Positions 45,507-54,381 of a stretch of DNA of 64,000 nt are shown here, one piece after another. The notes under the pieces are model-generated. The model did no database searches. It worked only from the letters and a program-made list of their open reading frames with translations, and was not told where the DNA came from. The stretch covers positions 58,545 to 122,544 of the forward strand of contig DAIQNX010000004.1 in NCBI GenBank assembly GCA_036788195.1, in the 5' to 3' direction. Position numbers and translations under genes: made by a program. The stretch comes from CALFXN01 sp937957815. Lineage in GTDB: Bacteria; Synergistota; Synergistia; Synergistales; Aminobacteriaceae. The stretch's first letter is position 1. Each line of letters starts with the position of its first letter.

Positions 45507-45604
45507 GGACAGCGATAATATCATATGGGGTAAAAACACACAGGAAACGGATTTCGCTGTCAAGGTTCAACTGTTGGACGTGTGGTCGGACAGCGATAAT
45601 GTCA
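45507..45604. repeat. Direct repeat, possible IS-end remnant
   Basis: GGACAGCGATAATATCA (45507-45523) and GGACAGCGATAATGTCA (45588-45604) differ by one base and are 81 bp apart in AT-rich DNA. On the minus strand the second reads TGACATTATCGCTGTCC. Multiple short repeats at an end resemble IS21-type termini, but no transposase remains. Confidence 0.5.
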
Positions 45605-45832
45605 CCCCCTATTCTTAGGGCTCTGGTCCCGGACAGGGTGGTACAGGGAGAAATGAGCGCCGCGGAAGGAGCGAGGCGTCTTTCTCCGAGCAAACGTCAC
45701 GTTTTCCGTCTGATGGCTTGAACGGGGCGAAGCGTATTCCCTCCGCGGGGCGATTGATGACGCCGCCGGAAGGGTGCTTTCACTGAGGTTCGAAAAGAAC
45801 GCGACGAAATCTATCTTCGAGAGGTGAGAGCC

Positions 45833-46825
45833 ATGTTGTTTTTCAGGGGTCCGGAGTACGATCCGCGCATCAATCTCGCATTCGAGGAGACGCTTTACCG
45901 GAGCGTCCGTGCCGGCGATGAGGGCATATTCCTGCTCTGGCGGAACGCTCCCACAGTTGTCGTCGGACGCTTTCAGGACACGGCCGAAGAGGTTCGGGAG
46001 GATATCGTGAACGATCGCAGGATCGGGGTCGTCCGCCGCATCACGGGCGGAGGCGCCGTATATCACGATCTCGGGAACGTCAACTATTCGTTCCTGTTTC
46101 CGGGGACGGCAACAGGAACGCTCGACTTCGCGCCGTTCACGGCCCCTATCCTTCGAGCACTCCGGCGGCTCGGCGTCCCGGCCGAACGGACCGACCGCAA
46201 CGACCTCACGATCCTCGGACGGAAATTCTCGGGAAACGCGCAGCACATGGACGGACACCGCATCCTTCATCACGGAACACTGCTGTTCGACTCCGACCTT
46301 TCCGTCCTGTCGGACGTCCTCAGGGTACGGGAGGACAAATACCGTCCGAAGGGATTCGCGTCCGTCGCGAGCCGTGTGACGAACATCCGCCCGCATCTCG
46401 GCGCCGAAACCGGCATGGAGGATTTTTTCGTCGTTCTCAAGGACGAGGTGGAACGCGAATACGGACTCTCTCCGCTCACGGTGACGGATGAGTTCCGCGG
46501 TTCGGTCCGGCGCCTCGCGGAAGAGCGCTACGCGTCGCGTGCGTGGACCTGGGGAGACGGCAGAGAACGGGATGTGCGGAAGGAACGGCGGTTCGAAGGG
46601 GTGGGACGAATCGAGGTGCGCATGGACATCCGAAATGGAGTGATGCGGAACGTGGCCTTTTTCGGAGATTTCTTCGGAGCCGAGGATCTCACCCCTGTCG
46701 CCCAAGCGCTCGACGGCCTACCGCTCGAAAATGCCGCCGTGAAAGGCGCTCTCGCTCCGCTCGATATCGGCAGTTTCTTCTATCGCGTCCGTGAGGACGA
46801 ACTCGTCTCGTTTCTGTGTTTCTGA
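45833..46825 (+). CDS. lplA: Lipoate-protein ligase A family
   Basis: A 330-residue enzyme. Seen: RRITGGGAVYHDLGNVNYSF, the lysine motif KFSGNAQ, and a C-terminal accessory domain. It activates lipoate with ATP and attaches it to lipoyl domains such as GcvH. ATG 45833 is preceded by GAGAGGTGAG. No glycine cleavage genes are in the window. Confidence 0.9.
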   Translation: MLFFRGPEYDPRINLAFEETLYRSVRAGDEGIFLLWRNAPTVVVGRFQDTAEEVREDIVNDRRIGVVRRITGGGAVYHDLGNVNYSFLFPGTATGTLDFAPFTAPILRALRRLGVPAERTDRNDLTILGRKFSGNAQHMDGHRILHHGTLLFDSDLSVLSDVLRVREDKYRPKGFASVASRVTNIRPHLGAETGMEDFFVVLKDEVEREYGLSPLTVTDEFRGSVRRLAEERYASRAWTWGDGRERDVRKERRFEGVGRIEVRMDIRNGVMRNVAFFGDFFGAEDLTPVAQALDGLPLENAAVKGALAPLDIGSFFYRVREDELVSFLCF

Positions 46826-46835
46826 ACGCTTCAGG

Positions 46836-46876
46836 CAAAAAAAACGGGGACGGGATCGAACGACCCTGTCCCCGTT
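46836..46876 (-). terminator. Terminator of rplM-rpsI
   Basis: AACGGGGACGGG (46843-46854) pairs with CCCTGTCCCCGTT (46864-46876) with a wobble; minus-strand RNA ends in eight U. It may also serve lplA from the other side. Confidence 0.85.
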
Positions 46877-46911
46877 GCATGCACACCCTGTTGCGCGAAA
46901 CGAAGCGACGA

Positions 46912-47307
46912 TTACCGCTTCGAGTACTGGAACTGGCCCCGGGCGCCCTTCTGACCGTACTTCTTCCGCTCGACCATTCTCGGGTCGCGCGTGAGAAGAC
47001 CGGCCTTCTTGAGTACCGGCCGAAGCTCCGGGTTCATCTTGATGAGCGCGCGGGCGATGCCGAGACGAACGGCGCCCGCCTGTCCGGTCAATCCGCCGCC
47101 GCTGGCGCGCACAAACACGTCGACCTTTCCCTCGATCGTCGCGGTCTTGAGGGGCTGCATGGCCTGCAGCTGCCAGACGAGACGCGGGAAGTAATCCTCG
47201 ACCGTGCGTTCGTTGATCGTGACGACACCGTTTCCCGGAAGCACGCGCACGCGGGCGAGCGCGTTCTTGCGCCTGCCGGTTCCCCAGAAACAGGAAGGAG
47301 TATTCAT
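46912..47307 (-). CDS. rpsI: 30S ribosomal protein S9
   Basis: A 131-residue S9: GTGRRKNALARVRVLPG at the N-terminus, GGGLTGQAGAVRLGIARAL in the middle and the basic tail ending YSKR that reaches the P-site. Follows rplM by 23 bp with an AGGAGG-like site. Confidence 0.97.
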   Translation of the reverse strand: MNTPSCFWGTGRRKNALARVRVLPGNGVVTINERTVEDYFPRLVWQLQAMQPLKTATIEGKVDVFVRASGGGLTGQAGAVRLGIARALIKMNPELRPVLKKAGLLTRDPRMVERKKYGQKGARGQFQYSKR

Positions 47308-47330
47308 CGTTTTCTGTCCTCCTCTTCAGA

Positions 47331-47765
47331 CTAAAGGTCGATCGCGACGGGTTGCTGCGCCGCGTGCGGGTGGTTCGGCCCCGCATAGACCTTGAGCTTC
47401 CGCCAGTACTTCAGGCGGGTCTTGGGGAGCATGCCCCTGACGACTTTCTCGATGAGATACTCCGGCCGTTTATCGAGGACTTCTCCATATGTCCGAACCC
47501 GCAATCCGCCGGGATACCCGCTGTAGTTGTAGACTTTCGCGTTCTCCCGCTTGGATCCCGTGAGTTTGACCTTTTCCGCGTTGATGATGACGACAAAATC
47601 GCCGCAGTCGACATGCGGCGTATACGTAGGTTTCGTCTTGCCCATAAGCATCATGGCGACGGCGGACGCAACCCTTCCGAGGGGCTTGTCCGTGGCGTCG
47701 ATCACATACCACGAATGGGCGACGGTGTTCTTCGTGGCCATAAATGACCGGTGGTCGCTGGTCAT
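47331..47765 (-). CDS. rplM: 50S ribosomal protein L13
   Basis: A 144-residue L13: WYVIDATDKPLGRVAS, GDFVVIINAEKVKLTGSK and VRGMLPKTRLKYWRKLKVY. AAAGGAGG lies 7 nt before ATG 47765. First gene of the conserved rplM-rpsI pair. Confidence 0.97.
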   Translation of the reverse strand: MTSDHRSFMATKNTVAHSWYVIDATDKPLGRVASAVAMMLMGKTKPTYTPHVDCGDFVVIINAEKVKLTGSKRENAKVYNYSGYPGGLRVRTYGEVLDKRPEYLIEKVVRGMLPKTRLKYWRKLKVYAGPNHPHAAQQPVAIDL

Positions 47766-47931
47766 GGGGTTTCCTCCTTTGAAAGTGCCTTTTTCCCGTT
47801 CTCAGTGTTCCATGATCGGACACCGTGCCTTTTCGACGGTTCTCGTGCGCTCTTTCGCATCGCGGGGACGTGGCAAGGATCCCCGAAAGGCGCGGCACGA
47901 AAATACATCGGAGCGGCCGGTGCGCTCACGG
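47766..47931 (-). promoter_or_regulatory. Long 5' leader of rplM-rpsI, possibly autoregulatory
   Basis: About 165 nt between the promoter and ATG with several possible short hairpins (GAGCG/CGCTC, GGGGATCC...ACGTCCCC region). L13 leaders that bind their own product are known in some bacteria; here this is inference from position and length. Confidence 0.35.
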
Positions 47932-47935
47932 CGAT

Positions 47936-48985
47936 TTATTGTACCCGATGCAACCTCGAACTTGCAAGTACCCCCGGCAAACGTCCACGTTTCGCGATCG
48001 GTCGGCCGTCTATGACCTTGAGGTCCATCGTCATGTCGATGGGCGTGGCGTCCGAAATGTAGCTCCCGACGCCAAAGGAAGCCGCGCCCGCGGCGGAGAG
48101 GATGCGGATGCGATCCGGATTCAGTCCGCCGGATACGATGATCTGCACATGGGGGAATCCTGCGGCATCGAGTCGGTAGCGGATCTCCCGGACGAGATCG
48201 ACGGTGACGCCGCCCCGTTCCCCGGGCGTATCGAGCCGGACTCCCGAAAGGCTGTCGCCGAGGGCCAACGCGACGCGCAGACTCTCTTCGGCTTCATCCT
48301 TGAACGTATCGACGAGAACGATTCTCGGTTCTTCCGACGGAACGACCTCGTCGTAAACGCGCGCGAGCTCGACCGTATCTCCCATGATCAGAATCGCGGC
48401 GTGCGGCACCGTTCCCGAAGGTTCGGTCCCGGCGAGTTTCGCGCCGAGGATACAGCTCGCCGCCGCGCATTTGCCGACCGCGACCGCGGTTCTCTCCATG
48501 ACCGGCGCGATTGCCGGATGGACGTGTCTCGCTCCGAAACAGAGAACCGGTTTGCCTTCCGCGGCGTCCACGCACTCCCGGGCCGCGGTGGCCCATCCGC
48601 AGGAACTCGCGAGTATCCCCAGAAGAACCGTCTCGTACATCCCGAAGGCGGAGTACGGTCCCGCGATGCGCATGACGACTTCGCGGGGATCGAACGCATC
48701 TCCTTCGCTCAGGGAGTCGACGGTGACGTCGCGTCCGTCGAGGAGCCGGAGAACTTCGGGCAATCCCGCAAAGAGCCCCTTCTTCCGGGCGAAAACCTCC
48801 GCGACCACTTTGGCATCCAGCTTTCCCGCCCGCCGGAGGACATCGCGCGTCTTGACGAAGTAGATATCCGTCGTGCAGCCTGCAACGATTTCTTCGTGCG
48901 TCGCCGAAAACAACCGTCCGCCCGGAACGCGCATCGAGCGGACGTCATCCAGCGTATCGATCCCCCGCAGCTTTCCGCAGGTCAT
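47936..48985 (-). CDS. pncB: Nicotinate phosphoribosyltransferase
   Basis: A 349-residue NAPRTase of the shorter type. Seen: CFGARHVHPAIAP with the catalytic His, LVDTFKDEAEESLRVA, VRLDTPGERGG and IIVSGGLNPDRIRIL, plus FGVGSYISDA for phosphate binding. It makes nicotinate mononucleotide from nicotinate and PRPP. ATG 48985 starts 8 bp after secG; the longer frame runs through secG and is rejected. Confidence 0.88.
   Translation of the reverse strand: MTCGKLRGIDTLDDVRSMRVPGGRLFSATHEEIVAGCTTDIYFVKTRDVLRRAGKLDAKVVAEVFARKKGLFAGLPEVLRLLDGRDVTVDSLSEGDAFDPREVVMRIAGPYSAFGMYETVLLGILASSCGWATAARECVDAAEGKPVLCFGARHVHPAIAPVMERTAVAVGKCAAASCILGAKLAGTEPSGTVPHAAILIMGDTVELARVYDEVVPSEEPRIVLVDTFKDEAEESLRVALALGDSLSGVRLDTPGERGGVTVDLVREIRYRLDAAGFPHVQIIVSGGLNPDRIRILSAAGAASFGVGSYISDATPIDMTMDLKVIDGRPIAKRGRLPGVLASSRLHRVQ
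47938..47967 (-). promoter_or_regulatory. Promoter of rplM-rpsI
   Basis: TTGCAA (47962-47967), 18-bp spacer, TACAAT (47938-47943) on the minus strand, inside the last codons of the upstream gene. Confidence 0.6.
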
Positions 48986-48993
48986 CGGAGCAC

Positions 48994-49224
48994 CTATTTT
49001 GTCATGAGGACGAGAATGACGGAAGTCACCATGAACAGGGTCGTGAGGATCACCGTGATCTTGGTGAGTCCCGTGAAACGCTGCCATTGATTGTTGCCCA
49101 TATCGGCCTGCGTTCCTCCGCCGAAGATTCCGGCGAACCCGCCCTGCTTCCGCTGCTGGAGCAACACGACCCCCGACAGGGCAATACAAAGGACGATATG
49201 GATCAGTCCGAGAACGATCTTCAC
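48994..49224 (-). CDS. secG: Preprotein translocase subunit SecG
   Basis: A 76-residue protein with two hydrophobic helices and the central VVLLQQRKQGGFAGIFGGG. It assists SecYE in protein export. GTG 49224 lies 8 nt after AGGAGG; the GTG at 49233 overlaps that site. Confidence 0.93.
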   Translation of the reverse strand: MKIVLGLIHIVLCIALSGVVLLQQRKQGGFAGIFGGGTQADMGNNQWQRFTGLTKITVILTTLFMVTSVILVLMTK

Positions 49225-49268
49225 CGTGCGCACCTCCTAGAAATTTCGGACACAATTCAAACGGATAG

Positions 49269-49883
49269 TTATTGTAGCATACCCCGGAGCAAAAGCATAT
49301 TCACCAGCCGGAATGAAGCGATCGCCCGGTGCGATATGCGCTGCTTCACGCTTCTGTCGAGTTCTCCGAAGCTCCGTTCGTACCCGTCCGGAGCGAAGAG
49401 CGGATCGTACCCGAAGCCGCCTCCTCCTCTGGGTTCCCGGAGGATCCGTCCCCAGCACGTCCCTTCGCAGATCAGCGTGAAGGTCCCGTCGGGAACGCAG
49501 AGCGCGAGCGCCGCAACGTAGCGCGCCCTCCGGTCAGGTTCCCCCGGCGTCTCTTCTTCGCGCTCGGAAAGACGGCCGAGGAGCCATTCGTTCCGGAGGA
49601 CATCGGTCGCGGCCATCCGCGCGGAATAGATTCCGGGCGCCCAGTCGAGGGCGCGGACTTCGACTCCGCTGTCGTCCGCGACGGCGGGAATTCCCGTCCT
49701 TTCCGCCCAGGCCCGTGCCTTGAGAAGCGCGTTCCCGGCATACGTGAACCCCGTCTCCTCGACATCGAGGGAGGCGACATCCCCTCCGAAAAGGATCTTC
49801 AGGCCCGTGGGGGCGAGAAGTTCCGCCATTTCGGCGTACTTGTTCCTGTTACCGCTCGCAAATATCAGCGCATCGGGACGCAC
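49269..49883 (-). CDS. rdgB: XTP/dITP pyrophosphatase (RdgB/HAM1)
   Basis: A 204-residue house-cleaning nucleotidase: FASGNRNKYAEM, GNALLKARAWAERTG, VADDSGVEV and GGGGFGYDPLF. It removes non-canonical purine triphosphates. GTG 49883 with AGGAG 10 nt upstream is preferred; ATG 49901 is an alternative. It overlaps rph by 35 bp, indicating coupling. Confidence 0.92.
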   Translation of the reverse strand: MRPDALIFASGNRNKYAEMAELLAPTGLKILFGGDVASLDVEETGFTYAGNALLKARAWAERTGIPAVADDSGVEVRALDWAPGIYSARMAATDVLRNEWLLGRLSEREEETPGEPDRRARYVAALALCVPDGTFTLICEGTCWGRILREPRGGGGFGYDPLFAPDGYERSFGELDRSVKQRISHRAIASFRLVNMLLLRGMLQ

Positions 49884-50613
49884 AGGCCGCGATCTCCTCA
49901 TCCGTCAGTTCGAGCGCGCGCCGCTCTTCGCCAATGATCCGCGCGATACCGGAAGCTGCCAGGCCGAGCATCCCGTCGAGCTCCGCCCGATCGAACGGGG
50001 CGGCTTCGGCCGTTCCCTGAAGTTCGATGAACTGCCCTCGTTCGTTCATGACGACGTTGCAGTCGACTTCCGCCGTCGAATCCTCCTCGTAGCAGAGATC
50101 GAGGAGGACGCGCCCCCCTACCTTTCCGACGCTGACCGCCGCGGTGAACGCCACGAGCGGAATATCGGCGAGCGCCCCGCGCGCGAAGAGCGTCCTGAGA
50201 CAGTCTACGAGCGCGACAAAGGCACCGCAGATCGAAGTCGTCCTTGTTCCTCCGTCGGCCTGGAGGACGTCGCAGTCGAGCCAGACGGTCCGCTCTCCGA
50301 GACGGTCGAGGCGGACGGCCGACCGGAGCGACCGGCCGACAAGCCGCTGAATTTCCGAGCTTCTCCCGTTTCCCGCGGAACTCCGGGGCGTACGAACATG
50401 CGTCGATCGGGGAAGCATCGCGTACTCGGCCGTCACCCATCCTCTGCCGGTTCCCCGGAGAAACGGGGGGACCTTTTCCTCCAGTGTCGCGGTACACAAG
50501 ACACGGGTATTTCCGAACGAGGCCAGAACCGATCCTTCGGCGTATCGGGTAAAGTGTCGTTCAAAGGTGACGGGACGAAGGTCGCCGTCGTTCCGGCCGT
50601 CGCATCGCACCAT
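49849..50613 (-). CDS. rph: Ribonuclease PH
   Basis: A 254-residue phosphorolytic exonuclease: RYAEGSVLASFGNTRVLC, TAEYAMLPRSTHVR, DCDVLQADGGTRT. It trims tRNA 3' ends. The ATG has GAGGGGGG upstream. Part of amidase-GerMN-rph-rdgB. Confidence 0.95.
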   Translation of the reverse strand: MVRCDGRNDGDLRPVTFERHFTRYAEGSVLASFGNTRVLCTATLEEKVPPFLRGTGRGWVTAEYAMLPRSTHVRTPRSSAGNGRSSEIQRLVGRSLRSAVRLDRLGERTVWLDCDVLQADGGTRTTSICGAFVALVDCLRTLFARGALADIPLVAFTAAVSVGKVGGRVLLDLCYEEDSTAEVDCNVVMNERGQFIELQGTAEAAPFDRAELDGMLGLAASGIARIIGEERRALELTDEEIAACASRCADICER

Positions 50614-50633
50614 GTGTTTCCCCCCTCAGTCGC

Positions 50634-51347
50634 CTATTCGGGCAGTTTCCACGGAACCGTGAGATCCACGGGAGCGCTTCCGCGGGTGACCTGTCCCTTC
50701 ACGAGAAAGCGGACGACTGCGATCGGCGGAAAGTTTTCGCGCAACGTCCGGATCACGGCCGTTATGAAGAGCAGACTGTTACGCTCCCCTATCTTCGTGA
50801 GCGCATCGGGGAATCGCGGGTCGAAATCGAGAAAAACGACATCGCCGTTGCGAAAGACGTGGATCAGCGCGGTCTCGTTCGGAATACCGGAAGCTTCCGC
50901 AATCTTCCCGACGCAGGTCCGGATATCGTCCTCCATGAGGTCCGAAAGAATCGAAAGCTTTTCCTGAGCGATCGAACCGTCCTTCGGAAGCGACAGGGTG
51001 ACCGAGATTTTCCGCGCACCGAGAGACACGTTCTCCTTGCCGCCCATGAGCTCGGCCGCTCCCTTGGCATCCTGCACGACGTCCTTTCTCGGGAGAATCT
51101 TCTTTTGCGAGAGCACTTTCAGTCCGTAGGAGGCTCCCCCGTATCCGACGGCGAAAAAGAGGACGACAAGCCCCACCCATGCGACAAAGCGGAGGATGCG
51201 CGGCGCCTTTTTCCCGGGTTCGGCATCCTCATCCCTGTCGCGACGCGTGCGGCCTCTGCGTTCCCGGAGTCCGGCCCCTTCCTCCCGAACCTCGAGATTG
51301 TTTTCCGGCAACACAAAATCGTCCTGCTCGTCCTGTCGTTCCTTCAT
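50634..51347 (-). CDS. GerMN domain protein, membrane-anchored
   Basis: A 237-residue protein: charged cytoplasmic N-terminus (about 1-50), one helix (about 52-72), then a GerMN domain with GIPNETALIHVFRNGDVVFLDF. GerMN proteins occur in envelope and murein-related roles. It lies between the amidase and rph genes. Confidence 0.85.
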   Translation of the reverse strand: MKERQDEQDDFVLPENNLEVREEGAGLRERRGRTRRDRDEDAEPGKKAPRILRFVAWVGLVVLFFAVGYGGASYGLKVLSQKKILPRKDVVQDAKGAAELMGGKENVSLGARKISVTLSLPKDGSIAQEKLSILSDLMEDDIRTCVGKIAEASGIPNETALIHVFRNGDVVFLDFDPRFPDALTKIGERNSLLFITAVIRTLRENFPPIAVVRFLVKGQVTRGSAPVDLTVPWKLPE

Positions 51348-51389
51348 CGGGTATCCTCCCTTCCCGCAATCTCCCCGGATATCTTCCGC

Positions 51390-53021
51390 CTACCTGCTTT
51401 GCAGATAGGACAGAATACCCCTGGCGAGAGCGGTCGCGCATTTTTTCTGATATTCGGCCGATGCGAGCATTCTCGCCTCTCCGGCCTCCGTGAGAAATCC
51501 CGTTTCGACAAGCACTGCCGGCATCGTGGCTCCCCTGAGGACAAAAAAAGGCGCCTGGGCGACGCGACGCATCGGAAGCCCTCCCTGGTTTCCCGAACGG
51601 AAAAGGTATTCCGCAGCCGTGGTGCTGTCGCTGATCTTCGCGTTCTGCTGCATATTCCCGAGGATGTTCAGAAGCAACTGCGTTCTCCGGTCCGACGCGG
51701 CGGACTCCTTTTTGTCATTATCCGCCGCGAGGTCTCTGTTTTCAATCAGTGCGAGCCGCATCGCGTCCTTGTCCGTCGGCAGCGCCATCAGATATATTTC
51801 CATGCCGCGCGCGTGATGCCCAGCCGGGAGCGCGTTCGCGTGAATGCTGACGAAGATGTCGGCCTTCCAGCGATTCGCGAGTTCCGTCCGCTCCTGAAGG
51901 CGAAGATACGTGTCGTTCGTTCGCGTCATCCGGACGTCCACTCCCATGTCACGGAGTTCTTCCGCGAGCTTCAGTCCGATCCCGAGATTCACGTCCTTCT
52001 CGCGGATGCCGTTCGAGATCGCGCCGGGATCCTTTCCGCCGTGTCCCGGGTCCACCGCGACGATGAGCTTCCCTACCTGGTTAAGCGACACCCCCTTCCG
52101 CTTCACCCCGCGGACATCGGGCGCCGGTTTCCGAGGCTCCTTCCCAGCTCCCGACTCGCCTGACGCGGGGGGTTTCGCTCCGACCGGAAGCGTAAAATCG
52201 GCGACGAGGCGCGTCGGTCCCCTGAGCTGGAAATACTCGGTCTTCGCCCCGTTCGACGCGAGTTCGAGAACGGCACTGTCGCCGAATCCCGTCACGGAAA
52301 GGCGGATTTCCTCCGGATACGGAGTCCCCGAAACGGAGATATCCTCCGGGAACGGGGTTCCGAACGTGAAGCGAAGCGTTCCCCCGGATCCCTCGACGGC
52401 GGGAGGAGTATCTCCCGCATACTCCAGAACGGCACGGATTTTCCCCTCCGGACGCCCCCACCGGATCCCCCTGAGCAACGGCAGGGACGGTCCGGTCCGG
52501 TCATGTTGCCGGATAGCGGCCTTTTTCGCCGGCGCTGCGGGATCGGGGACGTCGGACGCAACCCGTCCTGCCTGTTCCTGAACGTCCGCTTCGCGGAACG
52601 AAAGGACCGATTCCTTCCCCGCGCCGCGCAACAGTCCGGAAACCGCCTTCAGGGCGGAACGTTCCTCGAGCCACCAGGCCCCTCCTCCGCGTACGGCCGG
52701 GCCTGCCATGGGAACGAGCTCGACGTTGAGCCATACGGCGGTGGCGCCCTCGACGATCTGCAACCGGTCGCGGTCTATCTGGAGCACGAGCGTATCGTTC
52801 TTCTCCGTCGCATCGCACGCGAGAAGGCGTGCCATCGCAGATACGGAAACGTAGAGAGACTTTCCCATTTTCATGTCAGGGACGGCGCCGAGATCCTTGT
52901 CTCCGTGAAAGAGATGCTTTTCCCCCGCGCTGCCGGCCGCGGCCCCCGCGACGACCAGAAGAAACGCTACGATCAGCGCCCGCACGGCGCCACGAAACTC
53001 AGTCACCCGCGACCATGACAT
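51390..53021 (-). CDS. N-acetylmuramoyl-L-alanine amidase with AMIN-like region
   Basis: A 543-residue exported protein: signal peptide, a copper-amine-oxidase-like/AMIN beta region (to about residue 320), then Amidase_3. Catalytic zinc residues lie in VDPGHGGKDPGA, EKDVNLGIGL, SIHANA and VLVETGFLT. It cuts the amide between muramic acid and the stem peptide during division. ATG 53021 has a GGTGG-like site 6 nt upstream and overlaps the tldE end by 23 bp; GTG 53006 is an alternative. Confidence 0.9.
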   Translation of the reverse strand: MSWSRVTEFRGAVRALIVAFLLVVAGAAAGSAGEKHLFHGDKDLGAVPDMKMGKSLYVSVSAMARLLACDATEKNDTLVLQIDRDRLQIVEGATAVWLNVELVPMAGPAVRGGGAWWLEERSALKAVSGLLRGAGKESVLSFREADVQEQAGRVASDVPDPAAPAKKAAIRQHDRTGPSLPLLRGIRWGRPEGKIRAVLEYAGDTPPAVEGSGGTLRFTFGTPFPEDISVSGTPYPEEIRLSVTGFGDSAVLELASNGAKTEYFQLRGPTRLVADFTLPVGAKPPASGESGAGKEPRKPAPDVRGVKRKGVSLNQVGKLIVAVDPGHGGKDPGAISNGIREKDVNLGIGLKLAEELRDMGVDVRMTRTNDTYLRLQERTELANRWKADIFVSIHANALPAGHHARGMEIYLMALPTDKDAMRLALIENRDLAADNDKKESAASDRRTQLLLNILGNMQQNAKISDSTTAAEYLFRSGNQGGLPMRRVAQAPFFVLRGATMPAVLVETGFLTEAGEARMLASAEYQKKCATALARGILSYLQSR

Positions 53022-54381
53022 CGCGAACCACCATCGTGCAGGCCCCGACATTCCCGCGGAGCGTCAGGTCATCGGCGACGCCGTCCACGCGCAGAAGCAG
53101 GTCCTGAAGGGTCCCGGCCATCGTCATTCCGGAGATCGGGGCGCCAGTCTCGCCGCCGCGCAGCAGGACCCCGCGAATCCCCAGAGAGTAGTCTCCGCTC
53201 ACGGGGTCGACCGTATGCAACCCCATCAGCTCCGTGACCAGAATCCCTTTTCCGACGGAAGCGACGAGATCCTCCCTTGAGCGCCGTCCCGGGCCCATCA
53301 GGAGATTGCTCGCCGAAACGTCGGGGGGCGAGCAGACGGAGCGACACGCGTTTCCCGTCGAGGAAACGCCGTCTTCGGCGGCGTTCCGGAGATCGTAGAG
53401 GTATCCCGTCAGTATCCCGCGGTCGAGAAGCGACGTCCGCGAGGTGGGAACTCCCTCGTCGTCGAAGGGAGCCGTTCCCATCCCTCCGGCGAGCCGGCCA
53501 TCGTCGACGAGCGACAGTTCGCGTCCCGCGACGGGTTCCCCGATTTTCCCGGCGAGGAACGACTGCTTCCGGTGAACCGACGACGAAAGAAAGAGGTCGC
53601 CGAGGACATCGAGAAGATCCGCGACGACCGGAACGTCCAGAACGAGATCGTACCGCCCCTTCGCGACCGCCCTTCCGCCGAACGTCAGCGCCGTTCTCCG
53701 GACCGCCTCGCGTGCGGTGGCACAGGGATCGACTGCGTCGAGCCGATGCGACTGCGCGTCGTATCCGCCCATGTTCCGGGTCAGGCCGTCATCGAGGACG
53801 ACCGTCGTTCCGAGCGAGACTCCCGTCATCCGGCTCCACCCGAGAATCCCCGTCGACGTCACGTAGCAGCGGGCGCTTTCCCAGTCGTTCCACTCGGCGC
53901 TCCTGACCGAACACACCCGCACCCCCCGGAGCGGGGGAACCGAACGGGCCGCATCCGTCATGCGCACGCACGCATCGACGCGATCCTTCCGGGCGAGAGA
54001 CGGAATCCTCTCGTCGACGAGCATGAGATCGCCGGGATCTCCGGCGCTCCGGAATACCGCCACGTCGGGCAGGCGAACCCACGGATCGGCGTCGCCAGCC
54101 CGGCAGTTCCGCATCCCCCATTCCGGCAGGGCGGACAACGTATCTTTCGCGAAATCATTCGTCGCGACGACTCCCTGGCGTCCGTCAGCGTCGACGAATC
54201 GAAGGCCGATGGATTTTTCTTCCCCGGCGGCATCCTCTTCCGGTTCCCCGTCGCACAGCGAAACCGAAAAAGATCGCGACATGTCGAAGATCGCATCGAC
54301 GCCTGCGGCTCCCAGGCGCATCGCCCCGTCGATCAGGGACAGGAGGATTCCCTCGGCATCCTCCGTACGGATCCCCTTCAT
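52999..54381 (-). CDS. tldE: Metalloprotease-like TldE/PmbA protein
   Basis: A 460-residue TldD/PmbA family protein. Seen: SSSVHRKQSFLAGKIGEPV, DDEGVPTSRTSLLDRGILTGYLYD and GVLLRGGETGAPISGMTMAG. With TldD it forms a protease that trims peptides such as modified antibiotics; TldE itself lacks the HExxxH site. No tldD is beside it. ATG 54381 overlaps the threonine aldolase stop by 4 bp. Confidence 0.88.
   Translation of the reverse strand: MKGIRTEDAEGILLSLIDGAMRLGAAGVDAIFDMSRSFSVSLCDGEPEEDAAGEEKSIGLRFVDADGRQGVVATNDFAKDTLSALPEWGMRNCRAGDADPWVRLPDVAVFRSAGDPGDLMLVDERIPSLARKDRVDACVRMTDAARSVPPLRGVRVCSVRSAEWNDWESARCYVTSTGILGWSRMTGVSLGTTVVLDDGLTRNMGGYDAQSHRLDAVDPCATAREAVRRTALTFGGRAVAKGRYDLVLDVPVVADLLDVLGDLFLSSSVHRKQSFLAGKIGEPVAGRELSLVDDGRLAGGMGTAPFDDEGVPTSRTSLLDRGILTGYLYDLRNAAEDGVSSTGNACRSVCSPPDVSASNLLMGPGRRSREDLVASVGKGILVTELMGLHTVDPVSGDYSLGIRGVLLRGGETGAPISGMTMAGTLQDLLLRVDGVADDLTLRGNVGACTMVVRDVMVAGD

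Larger units (their letters stand above)
45218..45832. other. Gene-free region with AT-rich DNA between TRAP operon and lplA
   Basis: 615 bp without a supported gene. 45218-45420 has ordinary composition and holds the dctP leader. 45424-45600 is clearly AT-rich, unlike the rest of the window, and contains a candidate promoter and an 18-bp class direct repeat. 45605-45832 precedes lplA with no clear promoter. Confidence 0.6.

Noticed and set aside
45469..45693. Minus-strand 74-codon frame as a transposase remnant
   Set aside because: No transposase motif is visible and the frame only reflects the repeated AT-rich sequence.
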